From: JANXSS01 sp025356535
GTDB taxonomy: Bacteria; Pseudomonadota; Gammaproteobacteria; Burkholderiales; Burkholderiaceae_D
Reading direction: 5' to 3'
NCBI GenBank assembly: GCA_043762325.1
Contig: JAYUMU010000142.1
Location: forward strand, 1 to 14,915
DNA: 14,915 nt
The notes below the pieces were generated by a model. That model searched no databases, had not been told where the DNA came from, and saw only the letters and a program-made list of their open reading frames with translations. Shown here in pieces: positions 6,427 to 12,578 of this stretch. The stretch's first letter is position 1, and every line of letters starts with the position of its first letter. Both the position numbers and the translations under genes were made by a program.

Positions 6427-6877
6427 GGTTCGCTTTCAAGAATATCGCCATCACGTCAGCATAAGCCGCTTCACACGCCGCCACCTGGCCACTGACGACG
6501 ATCTCCGCCGCCAGTCTGATCGCATCCTCGAACGCCATGCCATCGGCCTGCATGAACTCCCACGCCATGTTGTTGGCGCGGTACAGTTCGCCGACTGTCT
6601 CGCCGGCGTCGATCTCGGCTTGCACCAGGTCGAACCGGAATTGCGCCGGTGACTTTCCATCGAATGCAGGTTCCGTGCTCGGAGGCTTCGCTACTGCTAC
6701 ACCTGCTACTGTTGCTACAGTTGCCGGATTAGCCCTTGTTTTCTCATGCTTCGCTACTGCTACAGCTGCTACAGTTGCTACAGTTAGATGGTTTGCACCC
6801 CTATGTGTAGCAGGTGTAGCAACTGTAGCAGTAGCGGAAGTTAGAAATCCCTTCTTCATCAAGTCAGCTAATGCCAT
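6413..6877 (-). CDS. VATVA-repeat protein of unknown function, 154 aa
   Basis: The N-terminal half of this product is low complexity: Ala/Thr/Val tracts such as TSATATVATPAT (13-24), TVATVAAVAVAK and PATVATVAGVAVAK, separated by short basic spacers. The C-terminal half (about 72-154) looks like a normal helical domain beginning FDGKSPAQFRFDLVQAEIDAGET. Proteins of this style occur next to DUF3987 primases in proteobacterial elements, from general memory of such regions. It begins 2 bases after the primase stop with a ggggg ribosome site inside the primase end, and overlaps the next gene by 14 bases. The underlying DNA forms direct and inverted GCTACW-rich arrays (6685-6840), so part of the sequence may be kept for its DNA structure. 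Function unknown. Confidence 0.7.
   Translation of the reverse strand: MALADLMKKGFLTSATATVATPATHRGANHLTVATVAAVAVAKHEKTRANPATVATVAGVAVAKPPSTEPAFDGKSPAQFRFDLVQAEIDAGETVGELYRANNMAWEFMQADGMAFEDAIRLAAEIVVSGQVAACEAAYADVMAIFLKANHAKD
6685..6840. repeat. Direct and inverted GCTACW-rich arrays inside the VATVA gene
   Basis: Two similar direct copies start at 6685 and 6748 (63 bases apart), each opening gcttcgctactgctaca and continuing with gctgctac/gttgctac units. A third copy at 6805-6840 is in the opposite orientation (ends gcagtagcggaag). The arrays could pair into long hairpins or act as iterons. Confidence 0.7.
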
Positions 6878-6879
6878 GG

Positions 6880-9315
6880 TTACGCCCCCAGCAATTGCGG
6901 GTTGATCTGGATTTCACGCTTCCGACCAGCCTGAATAATGACGATTCGCCCACGCTCGGCCAACTCCAGTACCGCCGCGTTCATTCGATCCTTGCCGCGC
7001 ACCTTGTACGGTCCGTATTGCGATATGGCCCGCGTCGGCACAACGTCCACCCGGTTGACTCTGCAATAGTCGATTAACCATTCATCCAGCGCCGCCGCGT
7101 CTGCTTCGGCCTCTGGTAATGCCAACTCGCCAAAGAACCGCAGTGCTTCGTTCAGGTGCCAGGCTGCGATGATGCTGGCGGAAACGAAGTGGTCCAGGCT
7201 GATTGCGCCGATGCCGCCATCAATCACATGGAACAGCGCCGCAAGCCGAACGGCGTTATCAGCGATCTTGCTGGCAACGTCCCGCACTTCTTGAAGCTCG
7301 CCGCCCTTACCTAAGCCGATTTCCACTTCATCGTGGAACCTGATCCACGCGGCCTTCGCGTCCGGCGCCAGCGTCAGCATGGAAGGCTCTAATCCCCCCG
7401 ATTCATTGATCGGTGCGGGCACCTGAATGATGCGATGCAGTTGCGCGTGGTACGCCGCCAGCGCAGGCATATTCTCCGGTGGCTCCTTGTACAGCCGGGT
7501 GCCCTGTGTCGACTCAGGGTGCGCCATGAGGAACCGGGCAAGAAAGCCAGTGCCGCGTGCCAGCGAGCCAGTACGCTTGAAAAAATCCATCAAGGCTGAT
7601 TCCTGCACCTGCAACGCCATGGTGAGGCGTGCGCCGTCTACGACATAGGAACCGCCGGAACCGCGCCGGTCGAATGTCAACTTAGCCGCATCCCATAGCT
7701 GATTCAGATTCGCCAGCGTTCGCATTTGAGAGTCGCCGCTCATGCCGTGACTGCCGAACACTGCCCCGGCCTCAGAAGAAATCACGCCAGCGGACGGCCA
7801 TACTTTCGACAGCGAGTAGGTCAGTGCTTCGGGCGTGAAGTCGGAGTAAATGAGGCGTGGAACCCGTGGCGGTTCCGGCTCCATTTCTTGGTGCTTGCGC
7901 AGTGTCTGTTTCAACTGGTCCGCATCGAAGCCACTTTTCGGCTTTTTCGCCTCCTGCTTGATCGCATCCAGAATGCCGGCGCGGGTTGCCTCCCAGTCCG
8001 AGAAATCGGCCTTGTACTGGCTGATCGCTGGCTTCGCATCCTCCTGTTGCTGGCTTTCGTAGTCCCGCAATACCTTACTGAAGATGCCGTCGCAGGTTGA
8101 TTTTCGCTCGCCACTCTCTGCGATAACGAGGAAGTACAAGCCGATCGGACCGGACAGCTTTTCCGCCCGCTGTACGTCGTGGTGCGCTTGTGCGGCAAGG
8201 CTAAGGTTCGCCAGTGCAGAGCATGCCACCATCGCCGCCGGCGCCATGGTGAACCCTTGCACTTCTTCCACTGCGAGCCGGATGATTTCCGGCAGACTGT
8301 CGACTGGATAAGGTAACGCTGCCGTGCTACGCACCAAAGGTTCAGGGTCAGGCCAGCCGGTGTCCGATGCCGGCGGCATGGACTGTGGTCCAATGATTGC
8401 AGCATCGATGCTGGCCTTCACCGCCGCCACGCCTTCGATCTGGTGCAGGTCGTTGAAGTCGGTAGGCTTGCCCTCATCGCTGGCAAACTCTGGAATCGCA
8501 AGCAGTCCACCTACCGCATGCGCAGCCGCCTTTGCCTTGGTCACACCTACATTGCCCGTGTCTTTAAACCTGTCGTTGTCGGCGCAGACGATGATGCGAA
8601 TATCCGGCAGCTTGGCGTGCAGCACCCGGACCACTGGTTCCAGGTTCCCGGCATTAAATGCCACCGCCACCGGCAAACCCGTGACAGCGTTCAGGCTGGC
8701 GCCGGTAGCAAAGCCCTCGCACACAAGCAGGGTATCAACCGGCTTGCCGCCGAAGCTGCAATAACATCCTGCGATCCGTCCATGTGACTTGAACCGCTTG
8801 CCGCCGTCGGCATCGATGAACTGCAAGCTAACCAGGTTGCCGGCGCCATCTCGAATTGGCACGATCAATGTGCGCTTGTCCTTAAACTCTTTCAGGCCAT
8901 ACGGCTTGATCCCCTTGCGCACGCAGTAGGGGTTATCGTCAGTCGCATCCAATGCTGCCGCCATAATCCCCACGCACGCCTTGGCTGCTTCCGCTTCCAA
9001 TTGCAGACGGGTGAACTCTGCGTCCTGCTTGGCCTTCTCGATCCGCTGACGGTACTCGGCCTGCTCCACGGCGGTCAATGCGCGGTCAGCCTTGCCGCAC
9101 CACTTTTCAGATAGGTCCGCTTTCCAGTTGCCAAACGCGCCAGCCGGTACGCCATCGCCATGCAGAACGTACCAGGCGGATTTCTTGCCCTTCTTATCGT
9201 CGTCGCTGTCGAACCGTCGGCGCACGCCGTCTGCGATGATCTCCGGTGGGTTCAGGCCGTATGCGGCCATCGCGGCACCGAACTCTGCTTCTATGTTGGT
9301 AGTGGTCGCGATCAT
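6880..9315 (-). CDS. Toprim primase plus DUF3987 helicase-like replication protein
   Basis: The 811-aa product should start replication of the excised element by combining primase and helicase functions, like the P4 alpha protein in role though not in domain type. The N-terminal 75 residues contain the FGNWKADLSEKW segment common ahead of phage Toprim domains. A Toprim domain follows: LLVCEGFATG carries the catalytic glutamate E200 and IVCADND the acidic pair D246/D248. From about 330 to 720 it matches DUF3987, with a Walker-A-like AESGERKST (399-407, K405), a SDFTPEA segment at 491-497 and a Walker-B-like GVISSEAG (510-517). The C-terminal about 70 residues resemble a winged helix. No zinc-binding cysteine cluster is obvious. 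Its ATG overlaps the upstream stop as ATGA, so it is translationally coupled. Confidence 0.9.
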   Translation of the reverse strand: MIATTTNIEAEFGAAMAAYGLNPPEIIADGVRRRFDSDDDKKGKKSAWYVLHGDGVPAGAFGNWKADLSEKWCGKADRALTAVEQAEYRQRIEKAKQDAEFTRLQLEAEAAKACVGIMAAALDATDDNPYCVRKGIKPYGLKEFKDKRTLIVPIRDGAGNLVSLQFIDADGGKRFKSHGRIAGCYCSFGGKPVDTLLVCEGFATGASLNAVTGLPVAVAFNAGNLEPVVRVLHAKLPDIRIIVCADNDRFKDTGNVGVTKAKAAAHAVGGLLAIPEFASDEGKPTDFNDLHQIEGVAAVKASIDAAIIGPQSMPPASDTGWPDPEPLVRSTAALPYPVDSLPEIIRLAVEEVQGFTMAPAAMVACSALANLSLAAQAHHDVQRAEKLSGPIGLYFLVIAESGERKSTCDGIFSKVLRDYESQQQEDAKPAISQYKADFSDWEATRAGILDAIKQEAKKPKSGFDADQLKQTLRKHQEMEPEPPRVPRLIYSDFTPEALTYSLSKVWPSAGVISSEAGAVFGSHGMSGDSQMRTLANLNQLWDAAKLTFDRRGSGGSYVVDGARLTMALQVQESALMDFFKRTGSLARGTGFLARFLMAHPESTQGTRLYKEPPENMPALAAYHAQLHRIIQVPAPINESGGLEPSMLTLAPDAKAAWIRFHDEVEIGLGKGGELQEVRDVASKIADNAVRLAALFHVIDGGIGAISLDHFVSASIIAAWHLNEALRFFGELALPEAEADAAALDEWLIDYCRVNRVDVVPTRAISQYGPYKVRGKDRMNAAVLELAERGRIVIIQAGRKREIQINPQLLGA

Positions 9316-9536
9316 TCAACGCCTCCCACAATGAGCCGCAACGGCGTTGAAACCCGACGCGGATAATTCTTGGGCCAGCTTGGCAGCACCCTCTGGAAAA
9401 AGCTTTGCCCATTTTCGTTCGTCGCACGATACGCTCGAATAATCAGCAGTTCATCCGGCGTCAATGTGATGACATCCGGCTTGCTGACTGCCTTGAGTGT
9501 TTTTTTCGGGGATTTTTTAGGCGTGGTGGTCGTCAT
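9312..9536 (-). CDS. Small conserved-type protein, 74 aa, upstream of primase
   Basis: The product starts MTTTTPKKSPKKTLKAV, a basic disordered tail. A short domain follows: LTPDELLIIRAYRATNENGQ then SWPKNYPRRVSTPLRLIVGG. The L-x-x-AYR...PRR...LRLI-GG pattern is seen in small proteins encoded beside phage-type primases, but no function is known to me. The chosen ATG (9536) has a strong AGGAG 8 bases upstream; the frame is open much further but that part is leader. Its stop overlaps the primase start (ATGA), and its own ATG overlaps the stop of the 66-aa Icd-like ORF in the same way. It could be a replication accessory or DNA-binding protein. Confidence 0.75.
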   Translation of the reverse strand: MTTTTPKKSPKKTLKAVSKPDVITLTPDELLIIRAYRATNENGQSFFQRVLPSWPKNYPRRVSTPLRLIVGGVE

Positions 9537-9733
9537 GGTCGTGCTCCTTTTTGCGGTTGAACCGCGCCCCGATTCCAAACGGGGTGGGCGGCAAATGACG
9601 GAGTTGGAATACTGGTGCAAAAAAGAAAACCAGCAAGCCCGGAGGCTTCCCCGCCACCGCCACCCATTGAAGGTATGCGACGACATACGCACGTAAAAAA
9701 ACCGCATTGCGCGGTTTGTGCGCTTTTTTGCAT
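9533..9733 (-). CDS. Icd/Ash-like leader ORF, 66 aa
   Basis: The translation contains CGFFTCVCRRIPSMGGGGG and ASGLAGFLF, which recalls the pattern FF-C-H--P-MVGWAG-P-G-P annotated in P4-type elements as Ash or Icd-like (host cell division inhibitor-like) proteins. It sits exactly where those ORFs occur: between alpA and the primase operon. Its TGA overlaps the ATG of the 74-aa gene, as the 74-aa gene overlaps the primase. Against it being a real protein: the start has only a weak GGAA site, the codons overlie a strong terminator (9695-9716) and a second terminator-like hairpin, and the composition is cysteine/glycine rich. The frame may reflect conserved RNA structure more than protein. Similarity is from memory, not from an alignment. 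Confidence 0.4.
   Translation of the reverse strand: MQKSAQTAQCGFFTCVCRRIPSMGGGGGEASGLAGFLFCTSIPTPSFAAHPVWNRGAVQPQKGARP
9619..9648 (-). terminator. Second terminator-like hairpin in primase leader
   Basis: On the minus strand, aagcc-tccg-ggctt is followed after 5 bases by TTTTCTTTTTT. The stem is only 5 bp and the T tract is offset, so it is weaker than the one at 9695-9716. It lies between that terminator and the 74-aa gene. Confidence 0.4.
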
Positions 9734-9770
9734 TCAGGATTCCAAGCCCGGTCCCCTCTTTTTCGGGAAC
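9694..9770 (-). ncRNA. Putative short leader RNA, P4 CI-RNA-like
   Basis: A transcript from the promoter 9777-9806 would begin near 9770 with a hairpin (gttccc/ggggac pairing with one G-U, 9751-9770) and end about 77 nt later at the strong terminator 9695-9716. P4 makes a processed RNA of similar size in the leader of its primase operon; it causes premature termination and immunity. No sequence identity to P4 CI is claimed. Size, place and terminator are read from the sequence; the role is inference. Confidence 0.4.
9695..9716 (-). terminator. Strong rho-independent terminator in primase leader
   Basis: On the minus strand, aaccgc-gcaat-gcggtt is followed directly by a run of T. It stands between the predicted leader promoter and the primase operon, so operon expression needs read-through, antitermination or another promoter. 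Confidence 0.8.
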
Positions 9771-9776
9771 GTCCCA

Positions 9777-9806
9777 AGTATCAGGCCAGGCAGGATGCAG
9801 CGTCAA
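9777..9806 (-). promoter_or_regulatory. Candidate promoter of the primase operon leader
   Basis: Reading leftward, TTGACG (9806-9801) and GATACT (9782-9777) are separated by 18 bases. Initiation is expected near 9770, about 75 bases before the terminator. It lies in the noncoding gap between alpA and the primase operon. Confidence 0.45.
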
Positions 9807-9922
9807 GCGATTGATCTCGACTGACGACTTCGGGCGTGCGCCCAATGGTAGGATTGCGGAACTGTGATTGTTTGCCGCTGTGGTGGTCTCGAAGCCCCCA
9901 GCGGCTTTTTGTTGGCTGGTCA
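9807..9922. other. Short gap between alpA stop and leader promoter
   Basis: No gene is visible. A small hairpin aagcc-cccagc-ggctt followed by TTTT (about 9891-9909) would act as a terminator only for rightward transcription. No matching leftward T tract follows alpA, so alpA transcripts may read into the primase leader. Confidence 0.35.
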
Positions 9923-10126
9923 CTATGCGGCACCTCCCGCACGTTGCGCAATGAAGGCTTCGACTACTGACGCATCCCACACGGTGACGGACTCGCCCAG
10001 CTTGAATGGCTTCGGGAACTTATCTTCCCGCACCCAGCGCCAGATTGTTGCCGGACTAACGGGCAATAAGCCCTTGCTCTTTTTGGTGGTCGCAATGTCG
10101 GCGACGCGGATAACTCTCTGTGACAT
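9923..10126 (-). CDS. alpA: AlpA-family transcriptional regulator / excisionase
   Basis: This 67-aa product is a typical AlpA protein: VIRVADIATT, then the HTH LLPVSPATIWRWVREDKFPKPFK (split by the turn near 23-25), then a wing with SVTVWDASVVEAFIAQR. AlpA proteins of P4-like elements activate integrase or act as excisionases, and bind DNA as small dimers. A good GGGGAG site lies 6 bases before the ATG. It lies between the integrase side and the primase leader, the usual place. Overlapping palindromes (10165-10188) and GGTGGGTRGGTTA-type repeats (10213-10320) lie just upstream and may be its targets. The insertion kskg in the first helix region is slightly unusual but common in betaproteobacterial members. 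Confidence 0.88.
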   Translation of the reverse strand: MSQRVIRVADIATTKKSKGLLPVSPATIWRWVREDKFPKPFKLGESVTVWDASVVEAFIAQRAGGAA

Positions 10127-10164
10127 GGATTACTCCCCAGCGGCACGATTTAGCGCCATGGGAA

Positions 10165-10188
10165 GAATCATTATTGATTCAGATCAAT
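10165..10188. promoter_or_regulatory. Overlapping palindromes upstream of alpA
   Basis: gaatca-ttat-tgattc (10165-10180) overlaps attgat-tcag-atcaat (10173-10188). Both are perfect 6-base inverted repeats 40-60 bases before the alpA start. On the minus strand an AATAAT -10-like hexamer lies within, so they could be operators. Confidence 0.45.
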
Positions 10189-10212
10189 GAAAATAGCTGG
10201 GCAGGTTCAGAA

Positions 10213-10320
10213 AACCTACCTGCCTGTTATCGGAAACAGGTGGGTGGGTTATGCCGCTGAATGGGTGGGTGGGTTAAGGGGAGCCCAGTATTCATGCGGG
10301 CTGGCAGGGTGGGTAGGTTA
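10213..10320. repeat. Iteron-like GGTGGGTRGGTTA repeats
   Basis: Three direct copies end near 10251, 10276 and 10320 (aggtgggtgggtta, atgggtgggtgggtta, cagggtgggtaggtta). One inverted copy lies at 10213-10226 (aacctacctgcctg). The inverted and first direct copies form a 16-bp stem (10213-10228 with 10235-10250) with three G-U pairs as + strand RNA and a 6-base loop. The last copy overlaps the stop codon of the 246-aa gene. Confidence 0.6.
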
Positions 10321-11058
10321 ATCTGGTGTTGGCGTCGCGCCGCCTTTTTTATTCCAATTGGAAACGGTGCATACCCTGCTTTTAGCTTCATTGCTTAACG
10401 ATCGGTACTCATGATGATCGTCGAGAAATTTTCGAAGTTTTGCTTTTACCGCTGAACCAGCTAATTTTGGGTCGCCATTTTCTACGGCAGAAAGCCATGC
10501 TTCGTTCGCCGCTCTCAATTCGACTGCAGAAAACTCATGCGCAGGGTCTAAAAACGCTGGCAAGGCCAACACAGTGGACGCGGCTTTGAAATCAACGTCC
10601 AACACTTCCCCGTCCGTGTGTTTAATTGGCGCTAGAACCGTTACAGCTGCAAGAGATTTGGCGCGTAGATAACCCTTTTTTTCATACCAAGTAAAAAGCG
10701 CTTTTCTACTTAATCTGGAGTAGTTAGGATTAATCCCCTCACTTTCATTAATTGTAAGCATGAATACTTCGCTCGGATCAAGCTTCCTTGAATCAAATTG
10801 CTCGCTTGCCCATCGCCAAACTTCTAAAACATTTAATTGGTCAGTGCATATGCTTTCACACATCCCACGAAGGATAATCGCCGCATTTTTCCAGTTGGGA
10901 TGACCCCTTCGCTTCAGTGATTCTATGTCGGTGTATTCGAGTGGGTCCGCTCCCGCCGTCAAGATAGCGGCTTCCATGACTGTGAATGCTTCTGCAGCAT
11001 TCCAGTGTGATAAATCAGGCTTCCCGGCCCGATCATGTAGGTCTTGTACTGTAAGCAT
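10318..11058 (-). CDS. Hypothetical protein of a mobile-element-associated family, 246 aa
   Basis: I recognise the style but not a function. The N-terminal part has HWNAAEAFTVMEAAILTAGADPLEY (split here: EAAILTAGADP is the key motif), seen in many phage and island proteins. The C-terminal part ends LSNEAKSRVCTVSNWNKKG then GATPTPD, resembling the common A-x-R-I-x-x-V-x-NW-x-x-GGAPKTP ending, likely a small DNA-binding-like helical domain. A middle region (about 110-140) reads LSRKALFTWYEKKGYLRAKS. No signal peptide, membrane segment or nuclease motif is visible. The start has a ggggg site. The gene is visibly AT-richer than its neighbours and sits alone between integrase and alpA, the position where P4-like elements often hold accessory genes, so it may be cargo of separate origin. 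Confidence 0.8.
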   Translation of the reverse strand: MLTVQDLHDRAGKPDLSHWNAAEAFTVMEAAILTAGADPLEYTDIESLKRRGHPNWKNAAIILRGMCESICTDQLNVLEVWRWASEQFDSRKLDPSEVFMLTINESEGINPNYSRLSRKALFTWYEKKGYLRAKSLAAVTVLAPIKHTDGEVLDVDFKAASTVLALPAFLDPAHEFSAVELRAANEAWLSAVENGDPKLAGSAVKAKLRKFLDDHHEYRSLSNEAKSRVCTVSNWNKKGGATPTPD

Positions 11059-11086
11059 TGCTGCCCCCTTTCCCCTTGTATTTGGA

Positions 11087-11147
11087 AACCATGCCAGCGG
11101 AGTAAAGGGGCAAACTCCGTTTTCCCGCCGTCGCGGTAGGCATGGTT
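11087..11147. repeat. Nested inverted repeat between integrase and the 246-aa gene
   Basis: Outer arms aaccatgcc (11087-11095) and ggcatggtt (11139-11147) are perfect. An inner stem cggagt/actccg (11098-11103, 11114-11119) is followed by TTTT on the + strand. Together they form a two-tier structure. It may separate integrase transcription from the 246-aa gene or serve as a binding site. Confidence 0.5.
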
Positions 11148-11182
11148 AAACAGTAAAGCCGCTATTTATTTCGGCCTGATCC

Positions 11183-12403
11183 TTATGCTGTGCCGCGTAT
11201 CGGCACCACGTCTGCACCCTTGCGCAGCTTGTCCAGGTAATCCGCCCACCGCTGCATCATGGCGATGCGGGCAGGCAGGTGCGCCGTGCGGTTGTACGCC
11301 CGTCCATTTGGGTCTTTGACGGCATGGGCAAGCTGGTGCTCGATCAGGTCGACGCGTTCTTCCAGCACCTCGTCCATGATCGTGCGCGCCATTGCCCGGA
11401 ACCCGTGGGCGGTCATTACCTCCTTGCTGTAGCCCATGCCGCGCAATGCCGCGTTGATCGTGTTTTCGCTCATGCAGCGTTCGCCAGTCCTGATGCTGGG
11501 GAACACGTACTTGCCATGTCCGGATAGCGGATGGACCGTGCGCAGGATCGCCACCGCTTGCGACGACAGCGGCACCATGTGCTCGATCCGCAGTTTCATT
11601 TTCTCGGCAGGTATGCGCCACTGAGCCGCATCAAGATCGATCTCCGACCATTCGGCGGCGCGTAGCTCACCAGGGCGCAGGAACACCAGGGGCGACAGCT
11701 TCAGCGCGGCCACCGCGTAAGGATGCCCGGTGTAATTGTCGATCGATCGCATCAGGGCGCCGGCCTGTGCTGGCTCGGTGATCGCGGCATAGTGGGTTTG
11801 CACTGGCGCGGATAATGCGCCCTTCAGATCCACGGTCACATCACGCTCCGCCGATCCGGTGGCCACGGCGAAACGGAACACCCGTCCGCATAGCTGCTTG
11901 ATCTGGTGCGCGGAATCGATGGTGCCCCGTGCCTCGACTTTCTGAAGCATCACCAATACGTCACGCGGACTGATGCCGCCAATCGGCTTCGAACCTATCG
12001 CCGGGAACACATCCTTGGTCAGCCAGGCATTGAGCTTGGCGTGGGTTGTCGCAGCGCGGCTGGCTTCGGTCTTGTCCATCCATGTGCGCGCCACTGATTC
12101 GAATGTATTGGCGGCTGCGTCGGCCTTGGCTTGCTTATCGTCGCGCTTGGCCTGGCCAGGGTCGATGCCATTGGCTAGAACCTTTTTGGCTTCGTCGCGC
12201 CACTGCCTGGCCTTGGCCAGTGAAACGGCAGGGTAGACGCCAAGCGCCAGCGTCTTTTGCTTTCCGGCGAAACGGTAATTGATGCGCCAGTATTTTCCGG
12301 TGGCACTTACCAGCAAGTGCAGGGACTGGCCATCCGTGAGTTTGTCGCCAGCCGGCGCACCGCTGTGCTTTACCTGCTTAACAAAGGTGTCGGTCAGCGC
12401 CAT
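11183..12403 (-). CDS. int: P4-type tyrosine integrase
   Basis: This 406-aa tyrosine recombinase inserts and, with a directionality factor, excises the element at the adjacent tRNA-Leu. The N-terminal DUF4102 arm-binding domain spans about 1-90 (LTDGQSLHLLVSATGKYWR, LALGVYPAVSLAKAR). A core-binding SAM-like domain follows at about 100-190. The catalytic domain keeps R243 (FLRPGELR), K268/K270, H333-x-x-R336 (HGFR), H360 (HQLAHA) and the nucleophile Y370 (RAYNR), so it looks active. The length is normal. The start has gggga upstream. The gene points away from the tRNA, with arm-type repeats at 12415-12477 overlapping its likely promoter, which suggests self-regulation. Confidence 0.95.
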   Translation of the reverse strand: MALTDTFVKQVKHSGAPAGDKLTDGQSLHLLVSATGKYWRINYRFAGKQKTLALGVYPAVSLAKARQWRDEAKKVLANGIDPGQAKRDDKQAKADAAANTFESVARTWMDKTEASRAATTHAKLNAWLTKDVFPAIGSKPIGGISPRDVLVMLQKVEARGTIDSAHQIKQLCGRVFRFAVATGSAERDVTVDLKGALSAPVQTHYAAITEPAQAGALMRSIDNYTGHPYAVAALKLSPLVFLRPGELRAAEWSEIDLDAAQWRIPAEKMKLRIEHMVPLSSQAVAILRTVHPLSGHGKYVFPSIRTGERCMSENTINAALRGMGYSKEVMTAHGFRAMARTIMDEVLEERVDLIEHQLAHAVKDPNGRAYNRTAHLPARIAMMQRWADYLDKLRKGADVVPIRGTA

Positions 12404-12414
12404 GTGTCCCCCGG

Positions 12415-12477
12415 TTGTTGGTATACGGTTTTGCTGGTTTTGCGTATACCAACAAATGTACCAACAAAGTGTTGGTA
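12415..12477. repeat. Right arm-type integrase binding repeats
   Basis: Two direct copies of taccaacaaa (12447-12456 and 12459-12468) have the same 12-base period as the left-end pair. Two inverted copies (ttgttggta at 12415-12423 and tgttggta at 12470-12477) flank them, making a 12-base perfect inverted repeat (12415-12426/12444-12455) and an 8-base one. Position upstream of int and inside the attachment site fits arm sites and autoregulation. Confidence 0.7.
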
Positions 12478-12513
12478 TGTGATGCTACCGTGTGCAACAC
12501 CTTGAGACAACAA

Positions 12514-12546
12514 AAAACCCGCGAAGCCAATAGCTGTGCGGGTTTT
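12514..12546. terminator. Terminator downstream of tRNA-Leu, within the element
   Basis: A 9-bp stem, aaaacccgc/gcgggtttt, with a 15-base loop is followed by a run of six T on the minus strand. It lies 33 bases past the tRNA 3' end and would terminate the tRNA transcript before integrase. The shorter T run on the other strand makes it possibly bidirectional. Confidence 0.8.
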
Positions 12547-12578
12547 GAGACTGCCTGATGCTTGATAATTCAATGACT

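Noticed and set aside
6685..6840. CRISPR-like array
   Set aside because: Units are contiguous low-complexity GCTACW with one inverted copy and no unique spacers; no cas genes are present.
9537..9980. Upstream extension of the 74-aa ORF to 222 aa
   Set aside because: The extension crosses the leader promoter, the terminators and the end of alpA and has no ribosome site, whereas ATG 9536 has a strong one and an ATGA overlap.
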